Assembly (NCBI GenBank): GCA_965222525.1
Contig: OZ244955.1
Span: forward strand, 1,984,001-2,048,000
Length of the DNA: 64,000 bases
Reading direction: 5' to 3'
Origin: CBDCUF01 sp965222525
GTDB taxonomy: Bacteria; Pseudomonadota; Alphaproteobacteria; Rickettsiales; UBA8987
Below the pieces are notes generated by a model, which saw only the letters and a program-made list of their open reading frames with translations, was not told the DNA's origin and searched no databases. Both the position numbers and the translations under genes were made by a program. Of this stretch, positions 23,955 through 32,740 are shown piece by piece (within the stretch, counting starts at the first letter, position 1; each line of letters begins with the position of its first letter).

Positions 23955-24114
23955 TGTCACCCCGGACGCATATTTTGTCCAAATCTATGATTTGGTTAAC
24001 AAAATAGCGTTCCCGGGGTTATTCGTACAGGCACGTAGCTTGGCTTATAACCCCGAGAATGGTGGTTTCTTAGCGAAATCAAAGATTTCGAGAAACCATG
24101 CCATCCGGGGTGAC
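23955..24114. repeat. 160-bp palindromic dispersed element (second family)
   Basis: The outer arms are TGTCACCCCGGACG and its complement ending CATCCGGGGTGACA. Inner palindromes include ATCTATGATTTGGT-type and AATCAAAGATTT segments and a repeated AACCCCG. The left end matches 7013-7077, where a shorter copy sits. It lies upstream of the lipoprotein gene and contains no ORF. Confidence 0.8.
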
Positions 24115-24120
24115 AATGTG

Positions 24121-24450
24121 TAAATACTCCAGGTTAAATTATTATAGCTTGTTTAAGAAAATACAGGTTGCGGGGTGGCAGGTTTGGGGGGTGATACGTG
24201 GCATGATACATGAATTGTATAAATAATCACCATATCCGGCGGGTTTTTATGAAAAAAATTGCATTTTTCCTGAAAAAACTTGCTTCGCTGTAATATAGCT
24301 GTAACATTTCTCTGGTATAATAAGGCTAAGAAACAATAAAACATTAGGGTCTGCCCCCCTGACTTTTAATAAGTTAGGTGGTTAGTATGTATGTAACGCA
24401 TTGTAAATTAATTAATTTAACAACAGTGTCTAGTATTGGAAAGGTCTAAA
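24121..24450. other. Gene-free stretch downstream of the TIGR03032-like gene
   Basis: About 330 bp with no supported ORF. It begins with the dispersed A/T-rich tail seen near 310-330 (taaatactccaggttaaa), then A/T-rich sequence with a TATAATAAGG stretch near 24316. Nothing resembling a tRNA or clear terminator was found by eye. Confidence 0.4.
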
Positions 24451-25554
24451 TTATAGGCCTGAATTATCTGGGCCGATAAATACGAATTTTTTATCTTCTT
24501 CACCAAAAATTCCAGCAAGGAATGGTGCTCGGCTATTTTGAATAACGCCGACATCATATATCTCACCTACCGAACCGGAGATATTCATGGTAGCGTGGGT
24601 TTCTCCTGTTTCGAGGTTTATAAGATAAATGCCAGATTCAGGCTCTTTGTTGCGTTTTTTTAGTTCTTCATCAAGAGGTAAACCTTCAAATACTTTATTA
24701 CGTGGCTTGGAAATTCCTACCAACGCAAAATTGTCATAGAACCTTAACCCTCTAGCAAAACCCGGAACCCATGCCAGTTTATCGAACTTACCACTTTTAG
24801 TATCAACTGATCCAAACCAGCCTGTCCCTGCCTCAAGCACCCACAACTTTCCATCATAAAACCTTGGGGAATGCGGCATAGCAAGTCCATAGATAACAAC
24901 TTCATCATCAGTAATATCAATTACCTGACCACCATCAGCCCTATGCTCCCGCCAACCATTATTTTCATTACTTTCCGCAATAATAGTGGCATATTTTATC
25001 TCACCATCAACCAGGCAGAACCCGTTTAAATGGCAACGATCCTGATTCACAATACTATCAATAAATTTAGGCTTCCAGATGGGATTAAAGTTACCCTGAT
25101 GGTCAAGTTCGGCAATGCAGTTATACAACGTAATGACCGCCTTCAGTTTGTTATGTTTATCAATGGCAATATCATGGACATCTACTGCTCCGGTGACATG
25201 ACACTGACGCGGCAGGTATAGCCTGTCCCATCCTTCGTTGGTTGTTACGCCTGATTGCAGGCAGTTCTGGAACCGCCATACCTGATGCTGCATTGAAAGC
25301 AGGAAGCCATCGTCAGTCATTGCCATGGCCATGGCGCGCCCGAAAGTCCTTTCTGAAACCGCAAATTTAGCCTGAGGAGAGCCTGGACCGACCATAACTA
25401 TTTTACCAGCCTCATAAGTAGTAAAAACTATGGAGGAATTGGTTTCATCCATCCAGGAAATAAAACTATCAGAAAAATTCAGGTGATATTGGGAATTGGC
25501 CTGTTGCTGAGGTATCTGACTATTACTGTCGCCTGCGATTTGTATGTTACTCAT
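24451..25554 (-). CDS. TIGR03032/DUF4915-like protein
   Basis: 367 residues. It follows the family pattern closely: SIVFTTYEAGKIVMVGPG, SERTFGRAMAMAM, HQVWRFQN, DRLYLPRQCHVTGAVDVHDI, DRCHLNGFCLVDGEIKYAT, a GWREHRADGGQVID block, LAMPHSPRFYDGKLWVLEAG and FARGLRFYDNFALVGISKPR. Such proteins are predicted beta-propeller-like and are often linked with secreted, repeat-rich or TPR proteins; their biochemical role is unknown to me. It has no signal peptide. It starts 7 nt after the autotransporter stop on the same strand, so the two form an operon and probably work together. Confidence 0.85.
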   Translation of the reverse strand: MSNIQIAGDSNSQIPQQQANSQYHLNFSDSFISWMDETNSSIVFTTYEAGKIVMVGPGSPQAKFAVSERTFGRAMAMAMTDDGFLLSMQHQVWRFQNCLQSGVTTNEGWDRLYLPRQCHVTGAVDVHDIAIDKHNKLKAVITLYNCIAELDHQGNFNPIWKPKFIDSIVNQDRCHLNGFCLVDGEIKYATIIAESNENNGWREHRADGGQVIDITDDEVVIYGLAMPHSPRFYDGKLWVLEAGTGWFGSVDTKSGKFDKLAWVPGFARGLRFYDNFALVGISKPRNKVFEGLPLDEELKKRNKEPESGIYLINLETGETHATMNISGSVGEIYDVGVIQNSRAPFLAGIFGEEDKKFVFIGPDNSGL

Positions 25555-25561
25555 GGCATTA

Positions 25562-28500
25562 CTAGAATTTTATTCTGGCACCGATTTTAGCATCGTTGCG
25601 TGTTTCGTTATCGCTATGAGAATATTGGTAACTGATAAAGGCTGAGATATTATTTGATACATCAAAATCTGCTCCGCCTCCGACAAACATAAACTTATTT
25701 TCATCCTCATTAAGACTCGACGTAAAACGGCTCCCTGTGCTGAATGTTCCGGTTACATCCCTGCTGGTGGCTGCATATTCCTGTACAAACCCTATATTAA
25801 ATTTTGGTCGCAATTTGACATCATCAAATAGATCAAATCCCTTGTCGTTATATATACCAACACTTTCAGTCATTCTTACCGTATCAAACTTATGATCTCC
25901 CATACGAACTGCTGATGCCCCACCATTCTTCTCGGAAAAACCATTGGCATACATATGCGTATAGGAGATGCTGGCTTTTGGCAGTATTTGCCATGAATCC
26001 ATAACAGGCACTTTTGCCCCGGCCTGCAATAATGCTGTAGCCTCATAATCCCTGGAATCTGATCTGGCACTTGAAGTAACACCACTATTGGTAACTATGC
26101 GTTTATTATTGTTATTATGATACCCAGCAGTGCCTCCAATAGTAAAAAACGATGAAAACTTATTTTTTAGTTTAGTGAAAGTTCCATAAATTGCTGCAAA
26201 GGTAGAATTACCATTACTGCTTCCCACATTGTTATTTATATCAAGGTCATTTACTAGATTGGCAATGGAGAAACCTACCCTCCAGTTCTGGTCAACTTCA
26301 TATTCCCTGCCGTAAGCAAGTCCACCAATATTGTTGTTCAACCCAGCAAAACCTCTGGCAACATCTTTTGAGTTATGACGATATAATGCGCGTGCCCATT
26401 GATATTCACCTTTCTCAAAGGCACCTGCTGAAGTTTGATCGAGTATCGCATCATTAAACAGGAAGCTGCTGTCAAGTGAGCTAGTCGAGAACGCATTAAA
26501 CGAGGAGGTATCAAGCCCTACCAGCGATAATGTCACAGCATTTGCGGTGTATAATACAGAAACACTGGAGCCATTGGTGTTTACCGTGTCGAATGTGCCG
26601 GTAACTGTGCCGGTAGAAGTTAATATGTCTGCGCTTCCGGAGAAGCCGCCGAGCGGGAGTAATTCCAGAGTAACTCCGGAATTAATTGTTACATTGCCAG
26701 TAACATTCACCAGATCAACGCCGGAACTGTCGAACTCTACCTCAAAGATAGAGCCAGTGTTAAAAGCAAGGTCACCAACAAGATTAATCGTTCCTACCGA
26801 ATTACCAGGAGCCAGTGTCCCGTTACTGCCAATGGTTAGATCACTTGTTATGGTATTGTTGCCTCCCAGTTTTGCACCACTGCCAACAGAAAGTGTGCTG
26901 GCAGTAATATCTCCATTTACGTGAAGGTTTCCTGATGTGTTCAGGTTAATTGTTCCACCTGTCGCATCAAGATCACCATCTATAGTGTTAGTTCCAGTTA
27001 CATTAAACGTTTCAAAACCACTGATGGAATCACTGGCTCCCATAGTAATGGTAGAATTTGTAAGTGTTAGCGTGTCTGTGCCAGCTCCACCAGTAACATC
27101 ACCATTAATAGTCATAGATCCAGTCATACTCAAAGTGTCCGCCTGATTGCCTAATTCAACCGCTGTACCCCCAGTTCCAGTCAATGTTACTGCAGAAGCT
27201 GTACCATCCAATGTCACATCAAGCTGGTTGTTTGTTATCCCCTTAATTGCGCTAATACCACTGATTGTACTACCATTCTTTACAGTTATGTCATTATTAG
27301 TAGAACTACCACCACTGACATATATACCATATGACCCTGTACCTGAGGCAGTTACAGAACCACCATTTAGGGTGATTGTGTTACTATTTGCAATAGGTAT
27401 GAAAATACCATGGGCAGAACTTCCAGTAGTTGATACAGAGCTGGTACCATTTAGTGAAACCATATTGTTATTAGAATTTGAGGCAATACTAATCCCACTT
27501 GCAGAATTTCCAGTTGTCGATATAGAACTGCCATCACTCAGTGTAACTGTGTTGCTATCAGCACCATTCGTAAGTAAAATACCTTGTGACGAAGAACCAG
27601 CAGTTGATATAGTAGTGGTATTACTTAAAGAAATGGTGTTGTTATCGGAAAAAGCAATATGCATGCCCCTAGCACTATTGTCTGAAGTGGAAATATAACT
27701 ACTGTTATTCAAAACTATGGTGTTACTATGTGAGTTGCCAAAGTAAATACCATTTGAATTATTATCAGCGGTTGATATGTTACCATTATCATTTAGCCTA
27801 ATAGTGTTATTATCTGAACCGTAGGAATATATTCCAGAAGCAAAGCTATTCGTAGTAGAAATAGAGCTACTACCATTCAAAGTTATTACATTATTATTAT
27901 CGGAATATTTAAGATACAAGCTATGGGCAGAACTTCCAGTAGTTGCAACAGAACTGGTGTCATTTAAGGTAATGGTATTACCACTGGAATTATTGGAATA
28001 TAGACCATGTGAGCTAGTATTTGTCGTTGAGATAGAACTACTATCATTTAGCGTGATAGTGTTGTTATTGGAAGTGTTCCCAACATAAACACCTCTTGAA
28101 GAACTGCCTGTAGTTGAAATAGAGGATGTGTCATTCAGTTCAATATTATTATTGTGAGTATTTCGCTTTAGGTAAATACCTTTTGATGAGCTACCGGCAG
28201 CTGATATAAAACTACTGCCATTTAGAGTAATAGTATTACTATTAGAATTATTATAAAAATTTATGCCACGAGCATTATTACCAGTAGTTGATATAGAGGA
28301 GCTATCATTAAGCGTAACGATGTTATTATCAGAAACGTGACTATACATACCATCTGAGAAAAGGCCTGTAGTTGAAATGTAGCTACTACCGTTTAGTATT
28401 ATAGTATTGTTATCAGCAACATAAGAATATATCCCCTCTGCACTAGAACCTATAGTTGAGATAAAACTGCTATCATTCAAGGTAATGGTATTACCATCTG

Positions 28501-28861
28501 AATTATAAAAATATATGCTTTTATCATTATTGTTAGACATTGAGATAGAGCTGCCTGTACTCAATGTTACTGTACTACTACTATTGTTATTTAAATATAT
28601 ACGCTGAGAATCAGTAGCTGCGGTAAAATCTATAGAAAAATTATTGGCACTAGCAGTAGCATTTATAGCGGTATTAACCGTCCCTGTACAATCCACGTTA
28701 TCACCAGTTGCTGGAGCATAGGCATTAGACCCGGTGGTAGTACACCCCGCCCGAGCTCTCGGTATATAAGATGCCAGTATCACTGGCCCCATAACACCAA
28801 CAAGAGCTGTAGAGCGTGCTACTCCCTTACATAAAGTTATAACGTTTGCGCCCCTTTTCAT
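25562..28861 (-). CDS. Autotransporter with a tandem-repeat passenger domain
   Basis: 1099 residues. The N-terminus has a long signal peptide (hydrophobic stretch ALVGVMGPVILASYIP, cleavage near RARA/GC). Residues ~95-535 are about 14-15 degenerate repeats of ~29 residues with the plan NTITLNDSSSISTTGSSAxG then IYxxxSDN, predicted to form a right-handed beta-helix. A passenger linker with GTAVELGNQADTLSMTG and LTIGSNGTLAPGNSVGTINL (autotransporter-associated repeats) follows. From about residue 800 to the end lies the outer-membrane beta-barrel, closing with ISYQYSHSD and a terminal Phe (ARIKF). It would display the passenger on the cell surface, probably as an adhesin. The TIGR03032-like gene follows in the same operon. 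Confidence 0.93.
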   Translation of the reverse strand: MKRGANVITLCKGVARSTALVGVMGPVILASYIPRARAGCTTTGSNAYAPATGDNVDCTGTVNTAINATASANNFSIDFTAATDSQRIYLNNNSSSTVTLSTGSSISMSNNNDKSIYFYNSDGNTITLNDSSFISTIGSSAEGIYSYVADNNTIILNGSSYISTTGLFSDGMYSHVSDNNIVTLNDSSSISTTGNNARGINFYNNSNSNTITLNGSSFISAAGSSSKGIYLKRNTHNNNIELNDTSSISTTGSSSRGVYVGNTSNNNTITLNDSSSISTTNTSSHGLYSNNSSGNTITLNDTSSVATTGSSAHSLYLKYSDNNNVITLNGSSSISTTNSFASGIYSYGSDNNTIRLNDNGNISTADNNSNGIYFGNSHSNTIVLNNSSYISTSDNSARGMHIAFSDNNTISLSNTTTISTAGSSSQGILLTNGADSNTVTLSDGSSISTTGNSASGISIASNSNNNMVSLNGTSSVSTTGSSAHGIFIPIANSNTITLNGGSVTASGTGSYGIYVSGGSSTNNDITVKNGSTISGISAIKGITNNQLDVTLDGTASAVTLTGTGGTAVELGNQADTLSMTGSMTINGDVTGGAGTDTLTLTNSTITMGASDSISGFETFNVTGTNTIDGDLDATGGTINLNTSGNLHVNGDITASTLSVGSGAKLGGNNTITSDLTIGSNGTLAPGNSVGTINLVGDLAFNTGSIFEVEFDSSGVDLVNVTGNVTINSGVTLELLPLGGFSGSADILTSTGTVTGTFDTVNTNGSSVSVLYTANAVTLSLVGLDTSSFNAFSTSSLDSSFLFNDAILDQTSAGAFEKGEYQWARALYRHNSKDVARGFAGLNNNIGGLAYGREYEVDQNWRVGFSIANLVNDLDINNNVGSSNGNSTFAAIYGTFTKLKNKFSSFFTIGGTAGYHNNNNKRIVTNSGVTSSARSDSRDYEATALLQAGAKVPVMDSWQILPKASISYTHMYANGFSEKNGGASAVRMGDHKFDTVRMTESVGIYNDKGFDLFDDVKLRPKFNIGFVQEYAATSRDVTGTFSTGSRFTSSLNEDENKFMFVGGGADFDVSNNISAFISYQYSHSDNETRNDAKIGARIKF
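27256..28579 (-). repeat. Coding tandem repeats of the autotransporter (~87-bp unit)
   Basis: About 14-15 degenerate direct repeats inside the autotransporter gene. Each unit encodes a T(I/V)xLN(D/G)(S/T)SSISTT core and ends near xGIYxxxSDNN. The DNA units differ by many synonymous and non-synonymous changes. Such arrays can change length by recombination, altering passenger length. Confidence 0.8.
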
Positions 28862-28964
28862 AAGTTGTTCTACCTGACTTTAACAAATGATTTTTAAATA
28901 AACAACCTCCGCAGTAAATAGTAGAATTAATTATTCTAGATACAAGTTACATACTTTATAGTCA

Positions 28965-29150
28965 ATGAACAATCAATTTCTTTACAAGAAAAAATTATCC
29001 CACATTTTCTTTGCACTGTTTTGTTCTTGTACTGCTTCTGCATCTGTAGGCAAAGGTTTCTTTGGCAAAGAAAGGCTATCTACGCTAACTAATTTCAATA
29101 CTTCAAACGCTGTTTGTGTGCGTTGGTTGGAGCTTCCCTTCATTATCTAG
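28965..29150 (+). CDS. Possible short secreted peptide or truncated gene, 61 aa
   Basis: The frame begins MNNQFLYKKKLSHIFFALF, a basic n-region followed by a hydrophobic core and a TASAS-VG cleavage-like site, so it looks like a signal peptide. Only about 35 residues remain after it, and the 3' end overlaps the next minus-strand ORF by ~48 bp. It could be a decayed secreted protein. No clear Shine-Dalgarno precedes it. Confidence 0.3.
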   Translation: MNNQFLYKKKLSHIFFALFCSCTASASVGKGFFGKERLSTLTNFNTSNAVCVRWLELPFII

Positions 29151-29393
29151 CTCTGATTCTATTATTTCCAAGGCCCTTTTAATCATATCAGCAATGCGGC
29201 TACAAGCTGATTCTCGTATACCTTCAATCAAGTAATTTAATCCCTTCGGGTATAATTTCCCACCCCTTGGGACGAGAGAATAACATAATCCGGTTTGATA
29301 CCCCGCTGCTTGCGGAGGAGATGGTTTACTTTCGTCGCAGGTCATATCTAACACTCTAACACTTCTCTGATTGTTCCACACATAATCATGCAC
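29103..29393 (-). CDS. Hypothetical protein, 96 aa
   Basis: Unrecognised. It opens MHDYVWNNQRSVRVLDMTCD, then a Pro/Gln stretch, and ends with a charged amphipathic helix (SRIADMIKRALEIIESELDN). No membrane segment. It is in an accessory-looking zone beside a transposase remnant and another orphan. The overlap with the plus-strand ORF means at most one of the two is likely real at 29103-29150; the longer frame and helical C-terminus favour this one. Confidence 0.4.
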   Translation of the reverse strand: MHDYVWNNQRSVRVLDMTCDESKPSPPQAAGYQTGLCYSLVPRGGKLYPKGLNYLIEGIRESACSRIADMIKRALEIIESELDNEGKLQPTHTNSV

Positions 29394-29438
29394 AGAATTA
29401 AAAAATGTCAGATTAAACCTTAGCTAATACATTTTATA

Positions 29439-29705
29439 CTAATGGGGACGCTTTTTTGGCTTTCTGAAAGTATCATCGTCCTTTTTTGACTTTAGCCACG
29501 AATTAAAATCTTGTGTCTGATCTTTTTCTTCCTCTAAACTAAGATGGTGGCCCGTTTTAATTGTACCGCCGTTGGATAGAGCTGTTCTGTCCATTGTCTT
29601 CCGTTCAGGCTTTCCTTGTTCGGCCTTTACCTTGTCAAGATCTGCCGGAGGGGAGTTCTTGCCCTCCTTTTTAATAAGATCAAATTTCCCAAATACCTTT
29701 ACCAT
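29439..29705 (-). CDS. Hypothetical charged protein, 88 aa
   Basis: Unrecognised. Highly charged and probably disordered: FGKFDLIKKEGKNSPPADLD at the start, a LSLEEEKDQTQDFNSWLKSK middle and a KPKKRPH basic end. ATG 29705 follows an A/T-rich leader. No neighbours on the same operon and no domain visible; it could be a small regulatory or fortuitous ORF. Confidence 0.4.
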   Translation of the reverse strand: MVKVFGKFDLIKKEGKNSPPADLDKVKAEQGKPERKTMDRTALSNGGTIKTGHHLSLEEEKDQTQDFNSWLKSKKDDDTFRKPKKRPH

Positions 29706-29832
29706 AATACACCATTATATTACAAAATAGCTATGTTTTCAAGAGACTTGATTTATAATATCAATATTATCCTGTTTTTTGTCACTTCAAAAATGTCCCC
29801 TTCTATTCCTCCGTTTGCTGGGAAAATGATTT

Positions 29833-30003
29833 ACAAAAGTAAAGAGGCCGCAGACTAATGGTAAGGCTGAGCATGTGATTCGAACGATTATGGAGATGTG
29901 GCATGAACAGAATATTTTCAAAAACCGCAATGAACGAAAAATTCAACTTGGCAGATTTATCAATTTCTATAATACTGTCAGACTTCATAAAAGCACCCTA
30001 TGA
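29833..30003 (+). pseudogene. C-terminal remnant of an integrase-core transposase (IS481-like)
   Basis: The plus-strand frame starting near 29833 reads TKVKRPQTNGKAEHVIRTIM, EMWHEQNIFKNRNERKI and RFINFYNTVRLHKSTL, then TGA. RPQTNGKAE...R is the third block of the DDE integrase core and the Y.N..R.H end is typical of IS481/IS3-type proteins. The first Asp and the rest of the core are missing and no inverted repeats are visible, so this is a dead scrap. It shows the zone has hosted mobile elements. Confidence 0.75.
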
Positions 30004-30057
30004 AATGCTTTTACTTTATTTTAACCAAACGCAACTAATAATATGGATTCTAACAAC

Positions 30058-30360
30058 TTATTCTTCCAACTGAGAGATCAGATCAAAGATTTTATCTTTT
30101 AATTTTTGGTCTTCGATTGTTGCGAATGTAGTGAGGAAGCTAAAAGCATTGATCAAATCACTTGTAAGAAACATTTCCTCATCCATAGCCCCGCTAATAT
30201 CATACGATATTTTCGTACAGGCTTCCTCTATAAATTTCGAGATATTAAGATGCCCCGTTTTTTCTGCCTCGGCAGACAAATAGTACAGGCCATTTAGGAA
30301 AGCTTGCAGATCCCTGTCTTCTTCTTCCGAAATCATTATTTTGTTAGCTTCTGTTCTCAT
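30058..30360 (-). CDS. Hypothetical protein downstream of luxI, 100 aa
   Basis: Unrecognised. An all-helical, acidic, soluble protein: ISEEEDRDLQAFLNGLYYL, SKFIEEACTKISYDISGA, LINAFSFLTTFATIEDQK, and a LISQLEE end. Its ATG at 30360 overlaps the luxI stop by 4 nt, so it is made with the AHL synthase. Possible roles include modulating LuxR or the synthase, but the sequence gives no direct evidence. Confidence 0.6.
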   Translation of the reverse strand: MRTEANKIMISEEEDRDLQAFLNGLYYLSAEAEKTGHLNISKFIEEACTKISYDISGAMDEEMFLTSDLINAFSFLTTFATIEDQKLKDKIFDLISQLEE

Positions 30361-31016
30361 ACTGCCTCAGCCAGGATTGGGTTAAAATTTTCATGATACT
30401 CAACAAGTGACCTGTTTTCCAGGATACTGCCCGTTATCCCCATAACCTCCCTGACATTTTTCAGGTTCTCCCTTGAAACAGGCATCTTTGCAGCAACGAT
30501 TTTCGAACCATCACCTAAACGGGTAATATCGCCTATAAATTCAACCGGCCAGCCGGAGTTAACGAAGACAAACTTCCATATCATGGGCGGCATGACACCG
30601 ATAAAATATTCTATTTCATTCTGTACGCCGAACTCCAGGCCAGCACATGCCAGGTCTCCTATAATTTTTTTCCTGTCGGTTTTATTTAAATTCTGATCTA
30701 CGCAGAACCTGCTGGATTCCCATATGTTGGCAGACGTGGGAAGGTCAATATCCGAAACCATTTCAGGCCATATGTCCTTTATCATATAGTCCCTGTCGGT
30801 CGGAGCTTTCCTGGATGTTCCCCTGACTACACCATGTTCGTCACGCCATACAAGGTAAGATGTTGATAAATTGTCGTATTTATCATATTCCATGTCCTTG
30901 AATGTCGGCACATCATAACTCTGCCGCTTTACAAAAGCCTTGTAACGAAGCCTGAACAAGGAAGAGATGACATCGCCATATAGGTAGGCATTTTCAAATG
31001 TAACGATTTCTACCAC
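30357..31016 (-). CDS. luxI: Acyl-homoserine-lactone synthase, LuxI family
   Basis: About 219 residues from the GTG at 31016, chosen because GGGAG lies 8 nt upstream; an in-frame start at 31070 would sit inside the hairpin region. LuxI landmarks are present: LRYKAFVKRQ (Arg, Phe), MEYDKYDN (paired Asp), GVVRGTSRKAPT (Arg), and WESSRFCVD (Glu and Arg of the active site). One usual Trp position appears as Tyr (RQSYD). The enzyme condenses S-adenosylmethionine with an acyl-ACP or acyl-CoA. The chain it adds cannot be predicted. It lies downstream of luxR. Confidence 0.9.
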   Translation of the reverse strand: MVEIVTFENAYLYGDVISSLFRLRYKAFVKRQSYDVPTFKDMEYDKYDNLSTSYLVWRDEHGVVRGTSRKAPTDRDYMIKDIWPEMVSDIDLPTSANIWESSRFCVDQNLNKTDRKKIIGDLACAGLEFGVQNEIEYFIGVMPPMIWKFVFVNSGWPVEFIGDITRLGDGSKIVAAKMPVSRENLKNVREVMGITGSILENRSLVEYHENFNPILAEAV

Positions 31017-31059
31017 TTTTATTCTCCCAAAGAATTTGTGGAAGAATACGCAAAAACAG

Positions 31060-31095
31060 GAAGAAAACACCTACGGACTCTCGTAGGGGGTGTTT
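31060..31095 (-). terminator. Hairpin with T-run after luxR
   Basis: On the minus strand AACACCCCCTACG, a short loop, and CGTAGGTGTT form a stem (arms 31066-31075 and 31082-31094, with two unpaired Gs), followed by TTTTC. It lies directly after the luxR stop and before luxI, so it can end luxR transcription or attenuate luxI read-through. Confidence 0.6.
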
Positions 31096-31843
31096 AAGGA
31101 AGGATAAGCCCCAGCCGTATAGCCTTTACTACCGCCAGAACATGATGATTGGTATCCAGTTTGCTGAAAATATTCCTCATATGATAATCAACCGTATTAT
31201 CGGAAATCTTCAGTATATCCCCAATGACAGAATAGCTTTTACCCCTGGCTACCCATAACAAAACCTCCTTCTCACGTGGAGTAAGCTGTTTCTCCGGAGG
31301 AGCAAAATTTATGGCTTTTTCTATTTCCTGAAATACATTATGAAACTGATAGGAAAGCAGATTTACAAGACTCATAGTATCCTTGTTTAATTCTACTCCG
31401 CCACAACTGCTGGCAAATCCCATCCCAACCACCTCACCATTTACGCCATGAATAGACAGGCCGATACCATCAAGCAATTTGGCATCATTTGCTTCATGCA
31501 TCAGGATTTCCTCATCTTTCGAGTAGCCTCTGGTTTTTCCCAGCTCCTGCCATAAAAACGGACGGGAGGAAACCATTATGTGCTTTCTTACCGGATCAAC
31601 ATCCTCATAGGTTTTCTCACAGTAATACTTCATCCAGTCTTCAGGATAATTCCCCAAAATTGCATGTCCGGCTTTTTTATTAACGGATGGGTGGTCAGTC
31701 ATCAGGCTATAGACCACTCTATCGATCCCAATAGATTTTAATGCCGTTTCCAGAAGTAAAAAGGCATCATCTACAGAGTTTGCCCTGTTTGTCTGCTCTA
31801 TATAATCGAACAGGTTAAATTTTTCTAATGCACTTCCAGTCAT
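31094..31843 (-). CDS. luxR: LuxR-family AHL-responsive transcription regulator
   Basis: About 249 residues from the ATG at 31843; an in-frame start at 31882 is upstream of a palindrome and less likely. The autoinducer-binding domain has the diagnostic Trp/Tyr/Asp set in PEDWMKYYCEKTYEDVDPV and SSRPFLWQEL. The C-terminal HTH is LTPREKEVLLWVARGKSYSV and DNTVDYHMRNIFSKLDT. It would bind an acyl-homoserine lactone and DNA. Partner is the luxI just downstream, with a hairpin in between. The XRE gene upstream ends about 50 nt away. Confidence 0.92.
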   Translation of the reverse strand: MTGSALEKFNLFDYIEQTNRANSVDDAFLLLETALKSIGIDRVVYSLMTDHPSVNKKAGHAILGNYPEDWMKYYCEKTYEDVDPVRKHIMVSSRPFLWQELGKTRGYSKDEEILMHEANDAKLLDGIGLSIHGVNGEVVGMGFASSCGGVELNKDTMSLVNLLSYQFHNVFQEIEKAINFAPPEKQLTPREKEVLLWVARGKSYSVIGDILKISDNTVDYHMRNIFSKLDTNHHVLAVVKAIRLGLILP

Positions 31844-31850
31844 AACACAC

Positions 31851-31865
31851 TCAACTATCAGTTGA
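31851..31865. promoter_or_regulatory. Palindrome in the luxR leader
   Basis: TCAACT-atc-AGTTGA is a perfect inverted repeat with 6-bp arms, 8 nt upstream of the chosen luxR start. Its position could block ribosome access or serve as an operator for the XRE or LuxR proteins. Confidence 0.4.
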
Positions 31866-31894
31866 CATGTAGCATATAACATATTGGCATAAAA

Positions 31895-32302
31895 TTATAA
31901 ACAGCTATTTTTACTTTCTGATATAGTGCCCACCAGCTTTAATACATATTCCCTGATCTTTTTATTTTCTATACGCGTAAACGCTCTTATCAGGGACATA
32001 ACCTGCCTGCCCTCAATGTCAAGTGACAGAAAGTCTGAATCACTGGATATGGCGCCGTCAGCTCCGTCAAAAAAATACGTAATAGGAACCTCGAACAATT
32101 TGCCCAGGCTTACCAGCTTTCCTCCGCTAATCCTGTTAACACCTTTCTCGTATTTCTGTAATTGCTGGAAAGATACCCCAAGATGGCCAGCAACCTCAAC
32201 CTGACTCAGGCCAAGTAAAATCCTTTTACCTCTTATTTTTTTACCTATGTGAACATCTATTTCACGCTCACCGGTTTTACTGTCTTTTATTGCAACTTCC
32301 AT
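31895..32302 (-). CDS. XRE-family (Cro/CI-type) transcription regulator
   Basis: 135 residues. The HTH_3 domain covers about 18-75: IGKKIRGKRILLGLSQVEVA, GVSFQQLQKYEKGVNRISGG, LGKLFEVPITYFFDG. The C-terminal part (QVMSLIRAFTRIENKKIREY) is a short helical tail common in alphaproteobacterial members. Its start overlaps the end of the upstream 115-aa ORF by 26 nt. As the gene immediately before luxR, it is a likely regulator of the quorum-sensing block, possibly through the palindromes at 31851 and 32741. Confidence 0.88.
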   Translation of the reverse strand: MEVAIKDSKTGEREIDVHIGKKIRGKRILLGLSQVEVAGHLGVSFQQLQKYEKGVNRISGGKLVSLGKLFEVPITYFFDGADGAISSDSDFLSLDIEGRQVMSLIRAFTRIENKKIREYVLKLVGTISESKNSCL

Positions 32303-32624
32303 ATTTTACCAGAGCATCTTTGGCAGTTTTTACCATTTTACCTGCCCATTTTGCATGATTGTGAGTTTCATCATTTGTAGCAATCTCCGTTAATGCTCTA
32401 ACAAGGCCCTCAATACATAATTGCTGATGCATCGACTCATGAGATTGTTGTCTTAGTTGCTCGATAGCAAGTTGTTCTGAAACATCAGCATGATACCTCA
32501 ACAATAAAGAATATTGAGATATTATTTCAGATCTGTCCAGCCTCTCCAGTTTAGCTTCAGACATAAAAACATCCTGAAACATGTCACCATCCGGCAAATC
32601 CAAATCAATGTCAGACTTTGTCAT
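32277..32624 (-). CDS. Hypothetical protein heading the quorum-sensing block, 115 aa
   Basis: Unrecognised. The ATG at 32624 is preferred over a GTG at 32630 because AGGGGA lies 8 nt before it. The protein is acidic at the start (KSDIDLDLPDGDMFQDVFM), then helical (SEIISQYSLLLRYHADVSEQ, HQQLCIEGLVRALTEIA) with a basic end. It overlaps the XRE gene and seems to be the first gene of the run 32624 to 30058. Confidence 0.55.
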   Translation of the reverse strand: MTKSDIDLDLPDGDMFQDVFMSEAKLERLDRSEIISQYSLLLRYHADVSEQLAIEQLRQQSHESMHQQLCIEGLVRALTEIATNDETHNHAKWAGKMVKTAKDALVKYGSCNKRQ

Positions 32625-32740
32625 TACCACTTTCCCCTACAGATCGTTCTTGCCACACACAGGCTCAATCTACCATAGCTATTCTTAATAGTACACTTAA
32701 AAAGTTAACATTCCCATAAAGAAGAAATTACAGGCAGATG

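Noticed and set aside
24153..24344. A short ORF in the gap downstream of the TIGR03032-like gene
   Set aside because: No Shine-Dalgarno, no recognisable domain, and its hydrophobic start is typical of A/T-rich intergenic DNA.
26547..27698. Long plus-strand ORFs rich in Pro/Val/Leu
   Set aside because: They are antisense to the Ser/Thr/Asn repeat region of the autotransporter; the open frames follow from the repeat's codon composition.
27256..28579. Regular repeats that could suggest a CRISPR array
   Set aside because: Units are ~87 bp, degenerate, and encode a continuous protein with conserved residues; there are no identical short repeats with unique spacers.
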